Shown here in pieces: positions 44,230-54,520 of a DNA stretch of 64,000 nucleotides (the first letter of the stretch is position 1; each line of letters starts with the position of its first letter). The position numbers and the translations under genes were made by a program. The stretch is from positions 140,457,143-140,521,142 of the forward strand of contig CM041292.1 of assembly GCA_023052935.1 (NCBI GenBank), given 5' to 3'. The notes beneath the pieces are model-generated. The model was not told the DNA's origin, searched no databases, and saw nothing but the letters and a program-made list of their open reading frames with translations. The stretch comes from Piezodorus guildinii. Its lineage: Eukaryota > Arthropoda > Insecta > Hemiptera > Pentatomidae.

Positions 44230-46061
44230 CTGGGACTGGGTCCCTTAAGAACAACATGATATGTACAATTAATATATACAATGTTTCTGGCCACAAGACC
44301 TTCTTCTTTCCCAAGCTCCTTAGTGCCTTTCAGCGTGGAGCACCAGCCTCAGTCCATCGCTTCCACTCATCCCTTTGAATGGCCATATTTTTCATTTGGG
44401 TAACTGATTTGCCTCTCTTTCTTCCGAGTCCCTCCAGGTACTGCATATACGTAGTTCTGGGTCTGCCAACCATTCTCTTTCCTATTGGTTTGGCTTCCAT
44501 GAACCATTTCACTCTTCTGTCTTCTGGGAGTCTGCACACGTGCCCGAACCAGCGTAATTGGCGTTCTTCTATTGTCTCCTTCAGTGCCACCACTTTCAAT
44601 TCTTCCCTGATGACTTCGTTTCTAACGCAGTCCCTTCTTGTTTTTCCAACTATCCTTCGCAGGAATCTCATTTCTGAGGCCGTCATTCTATTTATGACTT
44701 GCTTTGGGCCTGTCCAGTGCTCTGCTCCATACAGCAGGATAGGAAGGAAAATTGTTTTATAAAGGACTAATTTGGTGGCATTAGTTATTTCTTTTGTTCC
44801 TATAATGTGGCTGATTTGGTAGTATGCGAGGTTGGCCTTTCTAATCCGGCTATTTACTTCATGTTCTATTCTGCCATCATTGCTTACGGTTGTGCCTAAA
44901 TACTCGTATGTGTTTACAGTTTCGAGCAATTCACCATTGCAGGTCACATTCACGTTTGTTTCGTCTCGCCCTACTTTCATGATTTTGCTTTTCTGAGCAT
45001 TTATAGCCATACCCTTTCTATATAGTTCTTCTCTCCACTCATTAACTGCTTGTTGTAGGTTCTCCTGTGAATTTGCTACTAGAACTATATCATCAGCGAA
45101 AATCATGGCTTGGGCTGATACAGGCATCAAGTTTCTATACCCAATCAGGGTTCGTGTAGTCCTTCTCTTACACATTTTTAATATTTCGTCCATGAAGGTT
45201 ATAAATAGCAAAGGACTAAGGCTGTCCCCCTGTTTGACCCCAACATGAAAATAGAAAGGCTGGGATTCTTTTCCATTTAGGCGTATTACTCCTTTTGGAC
45301 TCTGATAAATGGACTGCATAGCTGCAATAAGGTTTGAGGGGACATTTTTATACTGCAAAGCTGCCCATACTTCATCCCTTGGCACTGAATCGAATGCAGC
45401 TTTGAGGTCTATAAAGGCCAAATAAATATCCTTCCCTACTTCCCATGTCTTTTCCATTATCATTTTGAGGGAGAATATATGGTCTTGTGTTTGTCTACCG
45501 GGTCTGAACGCTGCCTGTTCCTCTTCCAGATCTTCCTCTATGAGTTTCCTCAACCTTTGTTCTAAAATTCTGGTATATATTTTATACACAACCGGTGAGA
45601 GACATATAGGCCGATAGTTTTCACATTGGGTTTGAGATCCTTTTTTATGGATAGGTACAATAATATTGTACTCCCAATCCCGAGGTATCTTCTTCTCATC
45701 CCATATCTTTTGAAACAGCACTTGGAGTGTTTTTGTTATTTCTTCGCCTCCATACTTTATAAATTCAGGCACTATGTTGTCTCTTCCTGAGGCTTTACCC
45801 AGTTTTAGTCTCTGTATTGCCAGTTCCACCTCCTCTTCACTGATACAGTCATCCATATCCTCCACATCTCTTTGTCTTACCCTTCCTTGGTCACCATTAG
45901 GAGCAGATCTTTCAGCAAATTTTTCCTGATAGTGTTTTCTCCATTCCTCCAGTATCTCCTCGTCTCTAGTTACTATCAATCCATTCTTATTTTTAATGCT
46001 TCTGACTGGCTTTCCCTTTCTACCCCTCAGCGCTCAGGCCACAAGACCAAAGGACCATAAT
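44230..46061 (-). mobile_element. LINE (RTE-like or related clade), 5' truncated, open RT
   Basis: Minus-strand element with an 11 bp duplication TAATTTTTATT on both sides. Its 5' part is lost; the coding frame is open from about 46033 to 44330 after a TGA at the junction. At the 5' end sits a stub (46037-46061) that contains GGCCACAAGACC, also present at 44289-44300 in the 3' UTR. It separates the Jockey relic at 43525-44200 from the LINE tail at 46072-46680. Confidence 0.8.
44330..45979 (-). CDS. Partial LINE reverse transcriptase, uninterrupted
   Basis: About 550 residues without stop; the true N-terminus with the endonuclease is missing, and the nominal first codon is TTG, so this is a truncated frame, not a gene with its own start. 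Motifs in order: AIQRLKLGKASGRDNI, WEYNIIVPIHKKGSQ, YRPICLSPVVYKI, AAFRPGRQTQDHIFSL, LAFIDLKAAFDSVPR, GVKQGDSLSPLLF, IFADDIVLVAN (catalytic FADD), KIMKVGR, YEYLGTTVSNDG, ILLYGAEHW, RRIVGKTRRD and WFGHVCRLP, then KRMVGRPRTT. The intact catalytic residues and open frame mark a young copy. Clade placement among RTE-like or I/Ingi-like elements is uncertain. Confidence 0.85.
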   Translation of the reverse strand: MIVTRDEEILEEWRKHYQEKFAERSAPNGDQGRVRQRDVEDMDDCISEEEVELAIQRLKLGKASGRDNIVPEFIKYGGEEITKTLQVLFQKIWDEKKIPRDWEYNIIVPIHKKGSQTQCENYRPICLSPVVYKIYTRILEQRLRKLIEEDLEEEQAAFRPGRQTQDHIFSLKMIMEKTWEVGKDIYLAFIDLKAAFDSVPRDEVWAALQYKNVPSNLIAAMQSIYQSPKGVIRLNGKESQPFYFHVGVKQGDSLSPLLFITFMDEILKMCKRRTTRTLIGYRNLMPVSAQAMIFADDIVLVANSQENLQQAVNEWREELYRKGMAINAQKSKIMKVGRDETNVNVTCNGELLETVNTYEYLGTTVSNDGRIEHEVNSRIRKANLAYYQISHIIGTKEITNATKLVLYKTIFLPILLYGAEHWTGPKQVINRMTASEMRFLRRIVGKTRRDCVRNEVIREELKVVALKETIEERQLRWFGHVCRLPEDRRVKWFMEAKPIGKRMVGRPRTTYMQYLEGLGRKRGKSVTQMKNMAIQRDEWKRWTEAGAPR

Positions 46062-46072
46062 TAATTTTTATT
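46062..46072. repeat. Target-site duplication, right
   Basis: Partner of 44219-44229. Confidence 0.6.
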
Positions 46073-46688
46073 TACAAAGCTTTAAGAAGAAAAGTAGGAT
46101 ACAATAAAACAAAAGAGTAAAATAAATGACTAACTTCTAATGTTGAACAAAACTTAACATTGAAACTGATTCATAATAATTGATCGATACAGAACCATGA
46201 ACAATAAATAATAAATTTTCTTTTTGAATAGATATTTGATTTGAAAACTCAGGCTTGTGGAGCGTCTGTTTGAGATGACAATAGGTACAGCTGGGACTTG
46301 AATGATGGTAGGGAAGAAGCATGGCGGATTTGAGTAGGTAGGGAATTCCAGAGAGCAGTAGAGCGGACAAGAAAGGAATGTTCAAAACTTGTTGTTCTGT
46401 GGGCAGGAATATAAAGGTCAGAATGGCGCGATCTTGTTTGGAGCGAGCTGACGGACGATTTAAATTGCAGAAGTTTGAGGATATAGGGAGGTAGCTGGGA
46501 ATTGATAGTTTGGTAAAGGAATGATCCCAGGAAGTATTGTCTGCGGTTTATGGTAAGGAGCCACTTTAACTCACTGTATAAATGGGTCACATGAGACCTC
46601 TTCGGTGTGCCCAGGACAAATCTTAAAAATGTATTCATAATTCGCTTTAGCCTGTCCTCGAGCATAGTCGAGAGGCCACCATATACCC
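46073..46688 (-). mobile_element. CR1/Daphne-like LINE 3' end, 5' truncated
   Basis: Minus-strand element whose ORF tail and 3' UTR remain. Its 3' end (left) reads TTTTTATTTACAAAGC on the plus strand, and the 44.2 kb LINE inserted at that edge. The 5' end stops at a (TA)n tract at about 46690. Confidence 0.7.
46249..46665 (-). CDS. Partial LINE ORF2 C-terminus (CR1/Daphne-like)
   Basis: A 138-residue frame with an ATG at 46665. The pattern FLRFVLGTPKRSHVTHLYSE, TRSRHSDLYIPAHRTTSFEH and FLVRSTALWNSLPTQIR is the typical end of CR1-, L2- or Daphne-group RT proteins (SF...A..LWNSLP). No RT catalytic motifs are included. Unbroken, so the insertion is fairly recent, but it cannot act alone. Confidence 0.8.
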   Translation of the reverse strand: MLEDRLKRIMNTFLRFVLGTPKRSHVTHLYSELKWLLTINRRQYFLGSFLYQTINSQLPPYILKLLQFKSSVSSLQTRSRHSDLYIPAHRTTSFEHSFLVRSTALWNSLPTQIRHASSLPSFKSQLYLLSSQTDAPQA

Positions 46689-46689
46689 C

Positions 46690-46697
46690 AATATATA

Positions 46698-46741
<44 letters not shown>
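46690..46741. repeat. (TA)n microsatellite
   Basis: AT dinucleotide tract at the 5' edge of the LINE tail. Confidence 0.9.
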
Positions 46742-46743
<2 letters not shown>

Positions 46744-47071
46744 TCTTCAAATGTTTTGAATATTAATAAGATTTGAAATATTCAATCATTCTGTCCAATC
46801 ATTTGGTCTTTCATTATTATTGTAACCTCTTTCTTAAGTTTTCACTGCCTTGACTATTGCTAAAAGATCAAACGATGCACAGTGGTTCCTAACACACTTC
46901 TTTGATGCAAAAATCTGCAGTGTTTGTTCTATTTAAGATATATCAGCCATTTTAACATGATTTGGTTCCTTAATAAATTCGAAAATTGACATTTTTTAGC
47001 TCATTTTTATGGCATAAAAATATATAAATTTTATCAATAATTTCAGAGCAATATCTCTTTAACTAACTTTT

Positions 47072-47074
<3 letters not shown>
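46742..47074. other. No gene seen
   Basis: AT-rich spacer. Confidence 0.4.
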
Positions 47075-47117
<43 letters not shown>

Positions 47118-47442
47118 TTTGTGTTGTTCTTAGGTTTCAGTCAATGAATAAACAATTTTATCTATGCGACGTTTCGAGAATTTATTGTTCTCATAATCAT
47201 GCAATTTTGGACAAAATAGTGTCTTAATTAGACATGTTTAGCCTACAAGCTTTGAAAGAACACTGAAGAAGAATTCAAAGCTTGTAGGCTAAACATGTCT
47301 AATTAAGACACTATTTTGTCCAAAATTGCATGATTATGAGAACAATAAATTCTCGAAACGTCGCATAGATAAAATTATTTATTCATTGACTGAAACCTAA
47401 GAACAACACAAACTTAAATTATCAACAGTCGAGAACTGATCA

Positions 47443-47487
<45 letters not shown>
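47075..47487. repeat. Palindromic element with (TA)n on both sides
   Basis: Arms 47115-47256 and 47274-47415 are reverse complements over 142 bp with only one mismatch noticed (AATAAACAATT against AATAAATAATT); the loop is 17 bp. Each arm contains a 5 bp stem-loop GAGAA-CAATAAA-TTCTC directly followed by GAAACGTCGC. (TA)n tracts lie at 47075-47114 and 47448-47487. The right flank TTAAATTATCAACAGTCGAG matches the lead at 13383-13418. No coding. It may be two terminal parts of one mobile element joined head to head. Confidence 0.85.
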
Positions 47488-47490
<3 letters not shown>

Positions 47491-50075
47491 TTCCTGCATT
47501 AAACACTGTTTACAATGGTAAGAAGATAATTTTAAGAAACCTTGGGTTTCATTAAACGACGTGGTGATTTTTTAAGAATTTCCAAAAAATGTCACAAAAA
47601 TTAAAATTATTTTAAATATCTGAATATGTAGATAACATAATGAAAAGAAAATTATTTTCTAAATTTTAGTTTCGTTTCTAGTTTTTACTGACAAAATTTA
47701 AAAACCGTAAAATGATTTCTACGCTTTTGGTAATGTAGAATGCATAGTTGGCTATTTAGATTTTTTCAATCGAAAACAGAAACGAATTGACGTTTAAAAT
47801 ATATTTGATGTCTAACTTAATTTTCCCAAATCATAAACCACAATGAAGTACTGCCCTGAAGCGAGATACAGTTATAAATGTGTTTATGTAGAGTATTTTT
47901 GTTATTATTTTCCTAGAATTTAATATACCTATGTAATGATTACAATTTAAATGATGAACTACCATTTCAGATTAGATAGAATGTAAATTCAAAAATGAGG
48001 ACAAAGAAATTCTTCTCAGCAACACAATACAGTGTCGAGAATTGAAACTGGCGTGTAATGACAGGAAAGATCAGTGCTGATTTTTGTCTCAAAAAAACGC
48101 GTTTAGAACCACTGTGCGACGGTTTGAATAATGACCACTTCCATTTTTTCAGATATCCCTTTTCATTTAGATATATTTTACAAGTGACACTTAAAAAAAG
48201 CAATAGGAAAACAAAAGTTGTTACCAAGTCAGGTGCCGTTTATATCAAGTGGTGTCAGGGACCGAAGTTGACTGGAAAGTCGCTCCATTTATATGCTTTG
48301 TAACTCTTGGGAGCTGTAACTGATCTACCGTCGTTTGTGGTTACTGATATGCCTGTCCTTGCTGCATTGGCACCTGTCATTCAAGGAACCCTAGAAACAA
48401 AAGCTGCTCCATTCGTCTCTCTGTCTTGTTTCTCTCTATTTTACACCTTTTAGACCTCTAGGAAAAAATCCGCTTAATTTTATCTTCCTTATATAGAATA
48501 AAAGAAATTTTATTTTAGAAATATAAATTTCAACTGTTGCATTGATCTTTGAGAGTTATAACCATAGAAGTTATAAAGAAATGAGTTAAAAGCTTACAAC
48601 AGAAATTTGTATATGGGTTAATCCATTTGAAATCGTCCAATTTTTTATTAAAATTGTCTCTTTTGAGATATTTCACATTAAATATTACTCAACTTAAAAT
48701 TTATATTAAGAAGAAGAATAATGCTTACACGATTAAGGATTGCAACAATAAGACTATCCAAGAAAAAAAAATAAAGCCTGAGATTCTTTTCTAACCTCCC
48801 TTGTTATAAGTATCAGTTGATTTAAATTTTTGTGAATTTTTTAAACAATTTTCTTTGCTACTTAGGTAATATGCTGTAAGGACCAAAACTGTATACAGTA
48901 CTCTCATCAACACTCTAGTTATTGTTTCGTTCTGAAATATGCAAAATCACAGGAGTTGATAGTTTTTAAAGAAAATGTTATTTAATCAGCGAAGTAGCTT
49001 TATAACTCGGGAACCAGCTCAGTCTCAGTCACCAAATTTAAGTTACTTACAAACATCGTATAGGTGTTAAACCTGAGATAGTTTCACAATTTTTCACTCA
49101 GTCCCATACGAGATATTTTCGTTTAAACTTTGCGAAAAACGAGTTTTTACCATTTATAAATATTCATATACAAAAAAGGACTATGTTCTCAGGATCAAAT
49201 TCTTTACAGAAAGTAGGGGTGTGATTATGCTATGAATAAAAGAATTATAAAAAAAAAAAAAAAAAAAAAATCAAAGGTGAGTCTATTTCCCTTTACAGTC
49301 TTTTAACTCGCTAATTGTCACATTTTTTATAAATTTTCGAAAATATGTTTAACCACTTTCTTCACTTTTAAGTTAATAAGTTGCAAGGACAAAGGATACA
49401 AATCATATTCTTTTATTATTGTTAGTGTTTGTTTTGATTCGATATCTGCAAAATTACTAGAATAAAAGTGATTCCCCATACATTTTTTCAGTCGCGAAGC
49501 TGATTTAAAACGGCTGCAACACTAAATGTATTTGCCAGAAAAAAATAAATATATCCACGCTTCTTTATTCATGGAAGGATGGAGAACAACTGGTTAAAAA
49601 ATCATTAAAAAAAAAAAAATGTAGAGCTCGGCAAGATCTGGACGGTTTCGAATGGATTGACCCATATTGATGAAGCTTTTACATATTACAGAAATTTATT
49701 TAGAAGAAGAAATAATTACGTTGAAACACATATCTGATCGTTAGATGGGATTGCAGAACGTGAGTCCTTCAAACAACAGTTGTTGATTACAACGTTCGAG
49801 GGCTTGGATAACTCACCACTTCGCAAGTGCAGTTTCTAATTGAGTAAAATTCTAATGACTTTCAAAAGGGAGAAGTTAGACCCTCGAAAGGCCATCACAC
49901 CGCCTCATATCCTGTTTCTGTTGTATCTCTCTATATATAAAACGATAACGCAATTCTTTATTTTTTTGCGAAATCCTTCAAAACCACATGACGGATTTCG
50001 ATATTGTTTTCACTATCATTCAGGGCATTCTTTTCTGAAAGGTTTTTCTTTAAATAGGTAAGTTAAATTTTCTGT
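47488..50075. other. No gene seen
   Basis: AT-rich with poly(A) at 49249-49270. Overlapping frames at 47967-48303 (up to 86 codons, both strands) have no recognisable domain. The 49930-50060 part has TATATATAAAACGATAACGC and CACATGACGGATTTCG phrases that look repeat-derived, just upstream of a family R scrap. Confidence 0.4.
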
Positions 50076-50079
50076 AATC

Positions 50080-50205
50080 TAGTAATAAAAAAAATCTTTC
50101 CCGAAATATGAGCAGTAATAGAGACTATAATATACCATTGGTAAGTACAAGATTTGAGAAAATTCACTATTTAATAAAATAAGAGGTAAAAGTTAACATA
50201 ATTTC
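50080..50205 (+). repeat. Family R internal fragment (G)
   Basis: GAGCAGTAATAGAG and ATATACCATTGGTAAGTACA parallel AGAGCAATAATATACATG and ATATACCGTTGGAAAGCTAA of copy B. Diverged. Confidence 0.5.
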
Positions 50206-50895
50206 GTTAAAAGTCTAAAAACTTATGGAAATGTTTGTAATGAGGGAGATTGTGTGATTCAGTGTTACCATAGTTCAATTATATTCCTCTGTACAGTACG
50301 CAAGATTTAAGTTGTTAAAATAAATGAGAAGTTGTTATAAATCCATAAACTGACATTGTTATTAATTATCTCTACTTTAAATATTTTTGTCTTATTTTCC
50401 TTATATATTATTTATTTTATTATATATTTATTTACTCTTCTCTATCTATATAAAAAATCATCTCGCGATTTTCGTTTCTCCGATAAACTCTAAATCGATC
50501 AAACAGTGCATTTATAAACGTAAATGACACCAGAACATGAGTATCAGAATTACGGATACGGGAAGGAAAGGAGTTCAATATGGAAGATTTTGAAATATCT
50601 GTCGAAAACTTCAGTTTTATGGGGCTTATACATATCAGAAGGAACTATCAACCAACGTCTGTTGCGGGAATGGATTGAGGATTATGTATAAGTAATATTA
50701 TGCATTTTATTTTGTTTGTATTCGGTCCACGATACGTATTCAATCGTCGCACAGTGTCCAAAATCACCAATTTCATTTAATATTTTCAAGTCCTAGATTA
50801 TAAAAATAACATTAAACTTTATTTGTCGTATAACTGATAATCTTTTATAAATAATACAACAATAGTGTTCTTTTTTTATTTTCCTTTAAAGTCTC
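50206..50895. other. No gene seen
   Basis: AT-rich; 50445-50530 has another repeat-like phrase (CATCTCGCGATTTTCG). Not assigned. Confidence 0.35.
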
Positions 50896-50899
50896 TTTA

Positions 50900-51110
50900 A
50901 GCTACTGTGGTTAATCAGACAATGGTCTTAAATTTCGCTTATTCAGGTTAAAATAGGATAGGGATCTGTAACGAGTACCTGAGCTCTAGCTCAGGTTTAA
51001 CGGCTGACATAGGCAATCACCATTTTATGTCACCTCTGAAGGACTGCATAACAAAGGATATTTTACACCCATTAAAAAATCCTATTGCTTGTTTTGAAAC
51101 CCTGACCTTT
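50900..51110 (-). mobile_element. SINE family 2 copy (d), diverged
   Basis: Reverse complement of the 5.65 kb copy: AATAGGATAGGGATCTGTAA, CGAGTACCTGAGC, CTCTGAAGGACTGCATAAC and TTAAAAAATCCTA match its body in inverse order. Confidence 0.7.
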
Positions 51111-51159
51111 ATTTAGAAAGTCAGTTATACCCCTACTTAAAGGATCAATTAATTCGTTA

Positions 51160-51167
51160 CAAAAAAA

Positions 51168-51201
<34 letters not shown>

Positions 51202-51210
51202 TAAAAAAAA
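51160..51210. repeat. Poly(A) then (TA)n
   Basis: About 28 A, then TA repeats and more A. Confidence 0.9.
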
Positions 51211-51519
51211 GGAAGACAGAGATAAGCCATTTTAGACTTTTTACCAAAGTTTTTAAAATATAATTAAAAGTTTTTAATTACTTTGTATTCGAGCTGATGA
51301 AATTACATACCTTTTTTTTATTTTTATTTATTTATTTTTTTTATTAACATTACATACATTTTATGATTGCATTGTTTTGTTTTTAAATAACTATTTTCTT
51401 TGTTTTGATAATTGTGTTTAAATATTTTTTTACTTTTAAAATTCAGTATATATATTTTTACCAACCTCGTATTATACATTTTAGGTCAATATTTTGATGT
51501 GCGTGTACTTTATTTTGTT

Positions 51520-51579
51520 TTGAACATATTAATTGAAATTTACAATTGCATTAAAATACATCAACTAAATGTGATAGTA
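51520..51579 (-). mobile_element. Jockey 3' end, part 1 (split by RTE insert)
   Basis: TTAATTGAAATTTACAATTG and CATCAACTAAATGTGATAG parallel 8218-8262 of the full Jockey element. It resumes at 53282. Confidence 0.8.
51566..51579. repeat. 14 bp target-site duplication, left
   Basis: TAAATGTGATAGTA, repeated exactly at 53282-53295 around the RTE-like insert. Confidence 0.9.
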
Positions 51580-53281
51580 GATTTGAACCTCTATTGAATG
51601 GGGTTAAAGATGCGAATAACAACATAATTGCGGATCCGACTGAGATATTAAATAAATTTAAACAACACTTTGACGGCATTCTAAATACGGAAAATAATAA
51701 TCAATCTCCTCCCTCTGAATACCAGAGCGCTGAACCATGGATAGACGCACCGAGTAAAGGGGAAGTTAAAATGGCGATAGGAAAATTAAAACGGTATAAA
51801 GCTGCAGGAAATGATAATATCACGAGTGAATTAATCAAAGCGTGTGGAGAAGCGGGCGTTTCCAAAATACATTTTTTAGTTAAAAAGATCTGGGAAAATG
51901 AAAAAATACCCGAAGAATGGAAAGAATCAATACTTATTCCGATTCACAAAAAAGGACCGAGGACGGATTGTAACAACTATCGTGGGATCTCTCTTCTCCC
52001 AGTATGCTATAAAATATTCTCGTCAATACTAACTAGCCGAATCACGGAATACGCTGAGGAAATTATCGGAGACTACCAATGTGGTTTTAGGCGGAATCGC
52101 TCGACTATTGATCAAATATTTTCCTTACATCAAATATTAGAGAAGAAGCTGGAATACAACGGTGTAGTCCATCAACTTTATATAGATTTTAAAAAGGCTT
52201 ATGATTCCATAGACCGTCAGAAGCTATACAACATCATGATTGAACAGGGGATACCTAAAAAGTTAGTAAACCTAGTACAGATGTGTTTGTCAGAAACATT
52301 TCATAAAGTTAGAATCGGTCATAATTACTCCGAGAGATTTGAGGTGCGATCGGGTTTGAAACAGGGTGACTCCCTTTCACCTGTTTTGTTTAATATAGCC
52401 TTAGAATGTGTTATAGAAAAGGTGATGTGTACCGAGAAAGGCTTAAATATGGGTGACAAGATTCCGGTTTTGGGGTATGCCGATGATTTGGTACTACTAG
52501 GTGAAGACACGGAAACCATACAACTAAATACAAGTGTGTTAATAAAAACCGGTAAACAAATAGGACTCGAATTAAATACCGATAAGACGAAATATATGAT
52601 TAGTTGCAGAAATGGTGGCGATCTTGATGATATTAATATTTCAGGTCATACTTTTGAACACGTAGAGAAATTCAAGTATTTAGGTTCAATAATAACAAGA
52701 AAAAATGAAATCCAGGAAGAAATAAAGTCCCGGTTAAAGGTGGGAAATGCGTGTTATTATTCAGTTGCTAAATTACTTAGCTCGCGACTTCTGTCTAAAA
52801 ACTTAAAGGTTAGAATTTATAAAACTATTATTCTTCCAACGGTTCTTTACGGATGCGAAACGTGGCCGCTTACTTTGAAGGATGAACAACGGCTTAAGGT
52901 TTTCGAGAATAAGGTACTGCGTAAAATATTTGGTCCGAAGAGAGATGAGGCCACTGAGGAGTTTAGAAGGCTGCACAACGCAGAATTGCGGAGTTTGTAC
53001 CCTGTGAATATAATTGAGTTGATAACATCGCGGAGACTCAAATGGGCGCGTAAAGTTGTTGGGCTTAGTGAGGAACGGATTCCGAGGAAGTTGGTATTCG
53101 CTGAACCGACTGGTAGGCGTCCGAAGGGTAGGCCGAAGCGTCGATGGGAGGATTGCATTAAGGCTGATCTCGGGGGCTTGGGCTTGACCGGTGAACATTG
53201 GACGAGTCTATGCAGGCGAAGTTTGGTGGTATCGGCATCGAACCTTCGGGTTCGGTAAGCCTATTATTATTATTTATTTAT
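51580..53281 (+). mobile_element. RTE-like non-LTR retrotransposon, 5' truncated (copy 2), nested in Jockey
   Basis: Inserted into a minus-strand Jockey 3' end, with an exact 14 bp target duplication. It begins at the point that equals 17954 of copy 1 and ends with TATTATTATTATTTATTTAT, a TTA-type microsatellite tail. Open coding frame and near identity to copy 1 point to a recent event, later than the Jockey insertion. Confidence 0.92.
51594..53258 (+). CDS. Partial RTE-like reverse transcriptase, uninterrupted
   Basis: About 554 residues. The frame is open through the truncation point and the nominal first codon is TTG, so no native start remains and the endonuclease is absent. Motifs: KRYKAAGNDNI, WKESILIPIHKKGPR, NNYRGISLLPVCYKIF, YQCGFRRNRSTIDQIFSL, LYIDFKKAYDSIDR, GLKQGDSLSPVLFNIALE, LGYADDLVLLGED (catalytic YADD intact), KFKYLGSIITRKNE, ILPTVLYGCETWPLT, KVFENKVLRKIFGP, RLKWARKVVG and the basic RRPKGRPKRRWEDC. 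It is the intact reference for the frameshifted copy at 17.4 kb. RTE assignment is from the motif pattern and the microsatellite 3' end. Confidence 0.88.
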   Translation: MNGVKDANNNIIADPTEILNKFKQHFDGILNTENNNQSPPSEYQSAEPWIDAPSKGEVKMAIGKLKRYKAAGNDNITSELIKACGEAGVSKIHFLVKKIWENEKIPEEWKESILIPIHKKGPRTDCNNYRGISLLPVCYKIFSSILTSRITEYAEEIIGDYQCGFRRNRSTIDQIFSLHQILEKKLEYNGVVHQLYIDFKKAYDSIDRQKLYNIMIEQGIPKKLVNLVQMCLSETFHKVRIGHNYSERFEVRSGLKQGDSLSPVLFNIALECVIEKVMCTEKGLNMGDKIPVLGYADDLVLLGEDTETIQLNTSVLIKTGKQIGLELNTDKTKYMISCRNGGDLDDINISGHTFEHVEKFKYLGSIITRKNEIQEEIKSRLKVGNACYYSVAKLLSSRLLSKNLKVRIYKTIILPTVLYGCETWPLTLKDEQRLKVFENKVLRKIFGPKRDEATEEFRRLHNAELRSLYPVNIIELITSRRLKWARKVVGLSEERIPRKLVFAEPTGRRPKGRPKRRWEDCIKADLGGLGLTGEHWTSLCRRSLVVSASNLRVR

Positions 53282-53945
53282 TAAATGTGATAGTACACGA
53301 TACAATGACTGACATGAAATACATGTAGAGACACTGCCCATTGGCAGTACTCTACTAGGAATACTAAATAAGAAGGTCCCTCATCTTCTCAGACGCCTCC
53401 GAGACTTATCAGGAATCGAAGAGGATGCTAGGATAGAAACTAGTGGGTTAGAATGATGATGATGTTTTTCATGGAATTATTAATACATAGTCCGGTCAAG
53501 GTTAGTAACATATAGAACATTAAAATCTTTATGGATGAGTTTATTCGTGACGAAGTAAGGAGCATTGAGGATTTTACGAAAGATTTTGGATTGTAAGGAT
53601 TAGATAGGAAAGGAATTTGATGGTATATATAGTAAGTAGAGCCCCAGAGCTCTACACCGTAAGCCCATATTAGACTTATAATAGTCATTTGGATGAGCCT
53701 CTTGTAGCCAAGAGATCTTTGATGTGGGTCTTAAGGGTATGTGATGCAATCAATGTATCACTATGATCTGATAACACGCATGTGTCACCAGCATAGAGAG
53801 AAAAGAAAGTGTTAGGATAGGTTTGGATATCAGCTATATAAAATAGAATAGAATGAGTAAATATAGGTCCAACGATACTGGCTTAAGAAACACACACACT
53901 GTTTAAAAAGGGATATATCAGAAAGGTAGGATTGAATAATGATCA
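53282..53945 (-). mobile_element. Jockey 3' end, part 2 (split by RTE insert)
   Basis: Continues the relic from 51579, parallel to about 8250-9195 of the full element with deletions. The minus strand gives IISLIWAYGVELWGST. The first 14 bp are the duplicated target. Many indels; the Jockey copy is old relative to the RTE in it. Confidence 0.85.
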
Positions 53946-53949
53946 GGTC

Positions 53950-54520
53950 AACGCAGAAGAAGAAATTCGAAATCGAATAATGAGGGCTAACAAAGCATAT
54001 TTCCCTCTAAGAAGTTTTCTCTGAAGTAAGCTTCTAAGTAGAAGTACTAAAATGATTATTTAGAAAACAATCATTCCATTTGTGATGACCTATCCCAGTG
54101 CAACCTGGACTCTACGCAAAAGCCTGACTGAAAAGATCGACAGGTTTGAAAGAAAAGTGTTGAGCCGTATCATAGGACCAGTTAGAGATAATGGTACCCA
54201 TTCCTTTAAAAAAAAACAAAGAGATCTAAGACCTTTTCGACGATCTCCGAGTTTATTATTTTGTGCGGATTCAGCTCTTAAAATGGCTGGGACACTTTAT
54301 TAGGATGGATGAAGGTAGAGCCGCACGGAAACTATATTATGGGACCCCGGATGTAGTCAGACCACGTGGAAGACCGAAGGGAAGGTGGAAGTACTCCGTG
54401 GCTGAGGACTTGAGGATAGTATGAGTATCCAGCAGACATGCTGCTGACCGAAGTGATTGGGAAAGGGCAGTTGAGAGGGCCAAGGGCAGCTTCAGGTGCC
54501 TGTCGAGCGGATAAATAAAT
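53950..54520 (+). pseudogene. Decayed LINE RT C-terminal region, third lineage
   Basis: Broken plus-strand frames give EEEIRNRIMRANKAYFPL, LLSRSTKMII, IIPFVMTYPSATWTLRKSL, FERKVLSRIIGPVRDNGT, MDEGRAARKLYYGTPD and RPRGRPKGRWK, the typical order after the RT domain in RTE- or I-group LINEs. It is not the same family as the elements at 51.6 or 44.3 kb. Confidence 0.75.

Noticed and set aside
44379..44762. 127-codon plus-strand protein
   Set aside because: Antisense to the LINE RT frame.
52803..53198. 131-codon minus-strand protein
   Set aside because: Shadow frame of the RTE-like RT on the plus strand; the same shadow appears in copy 1.
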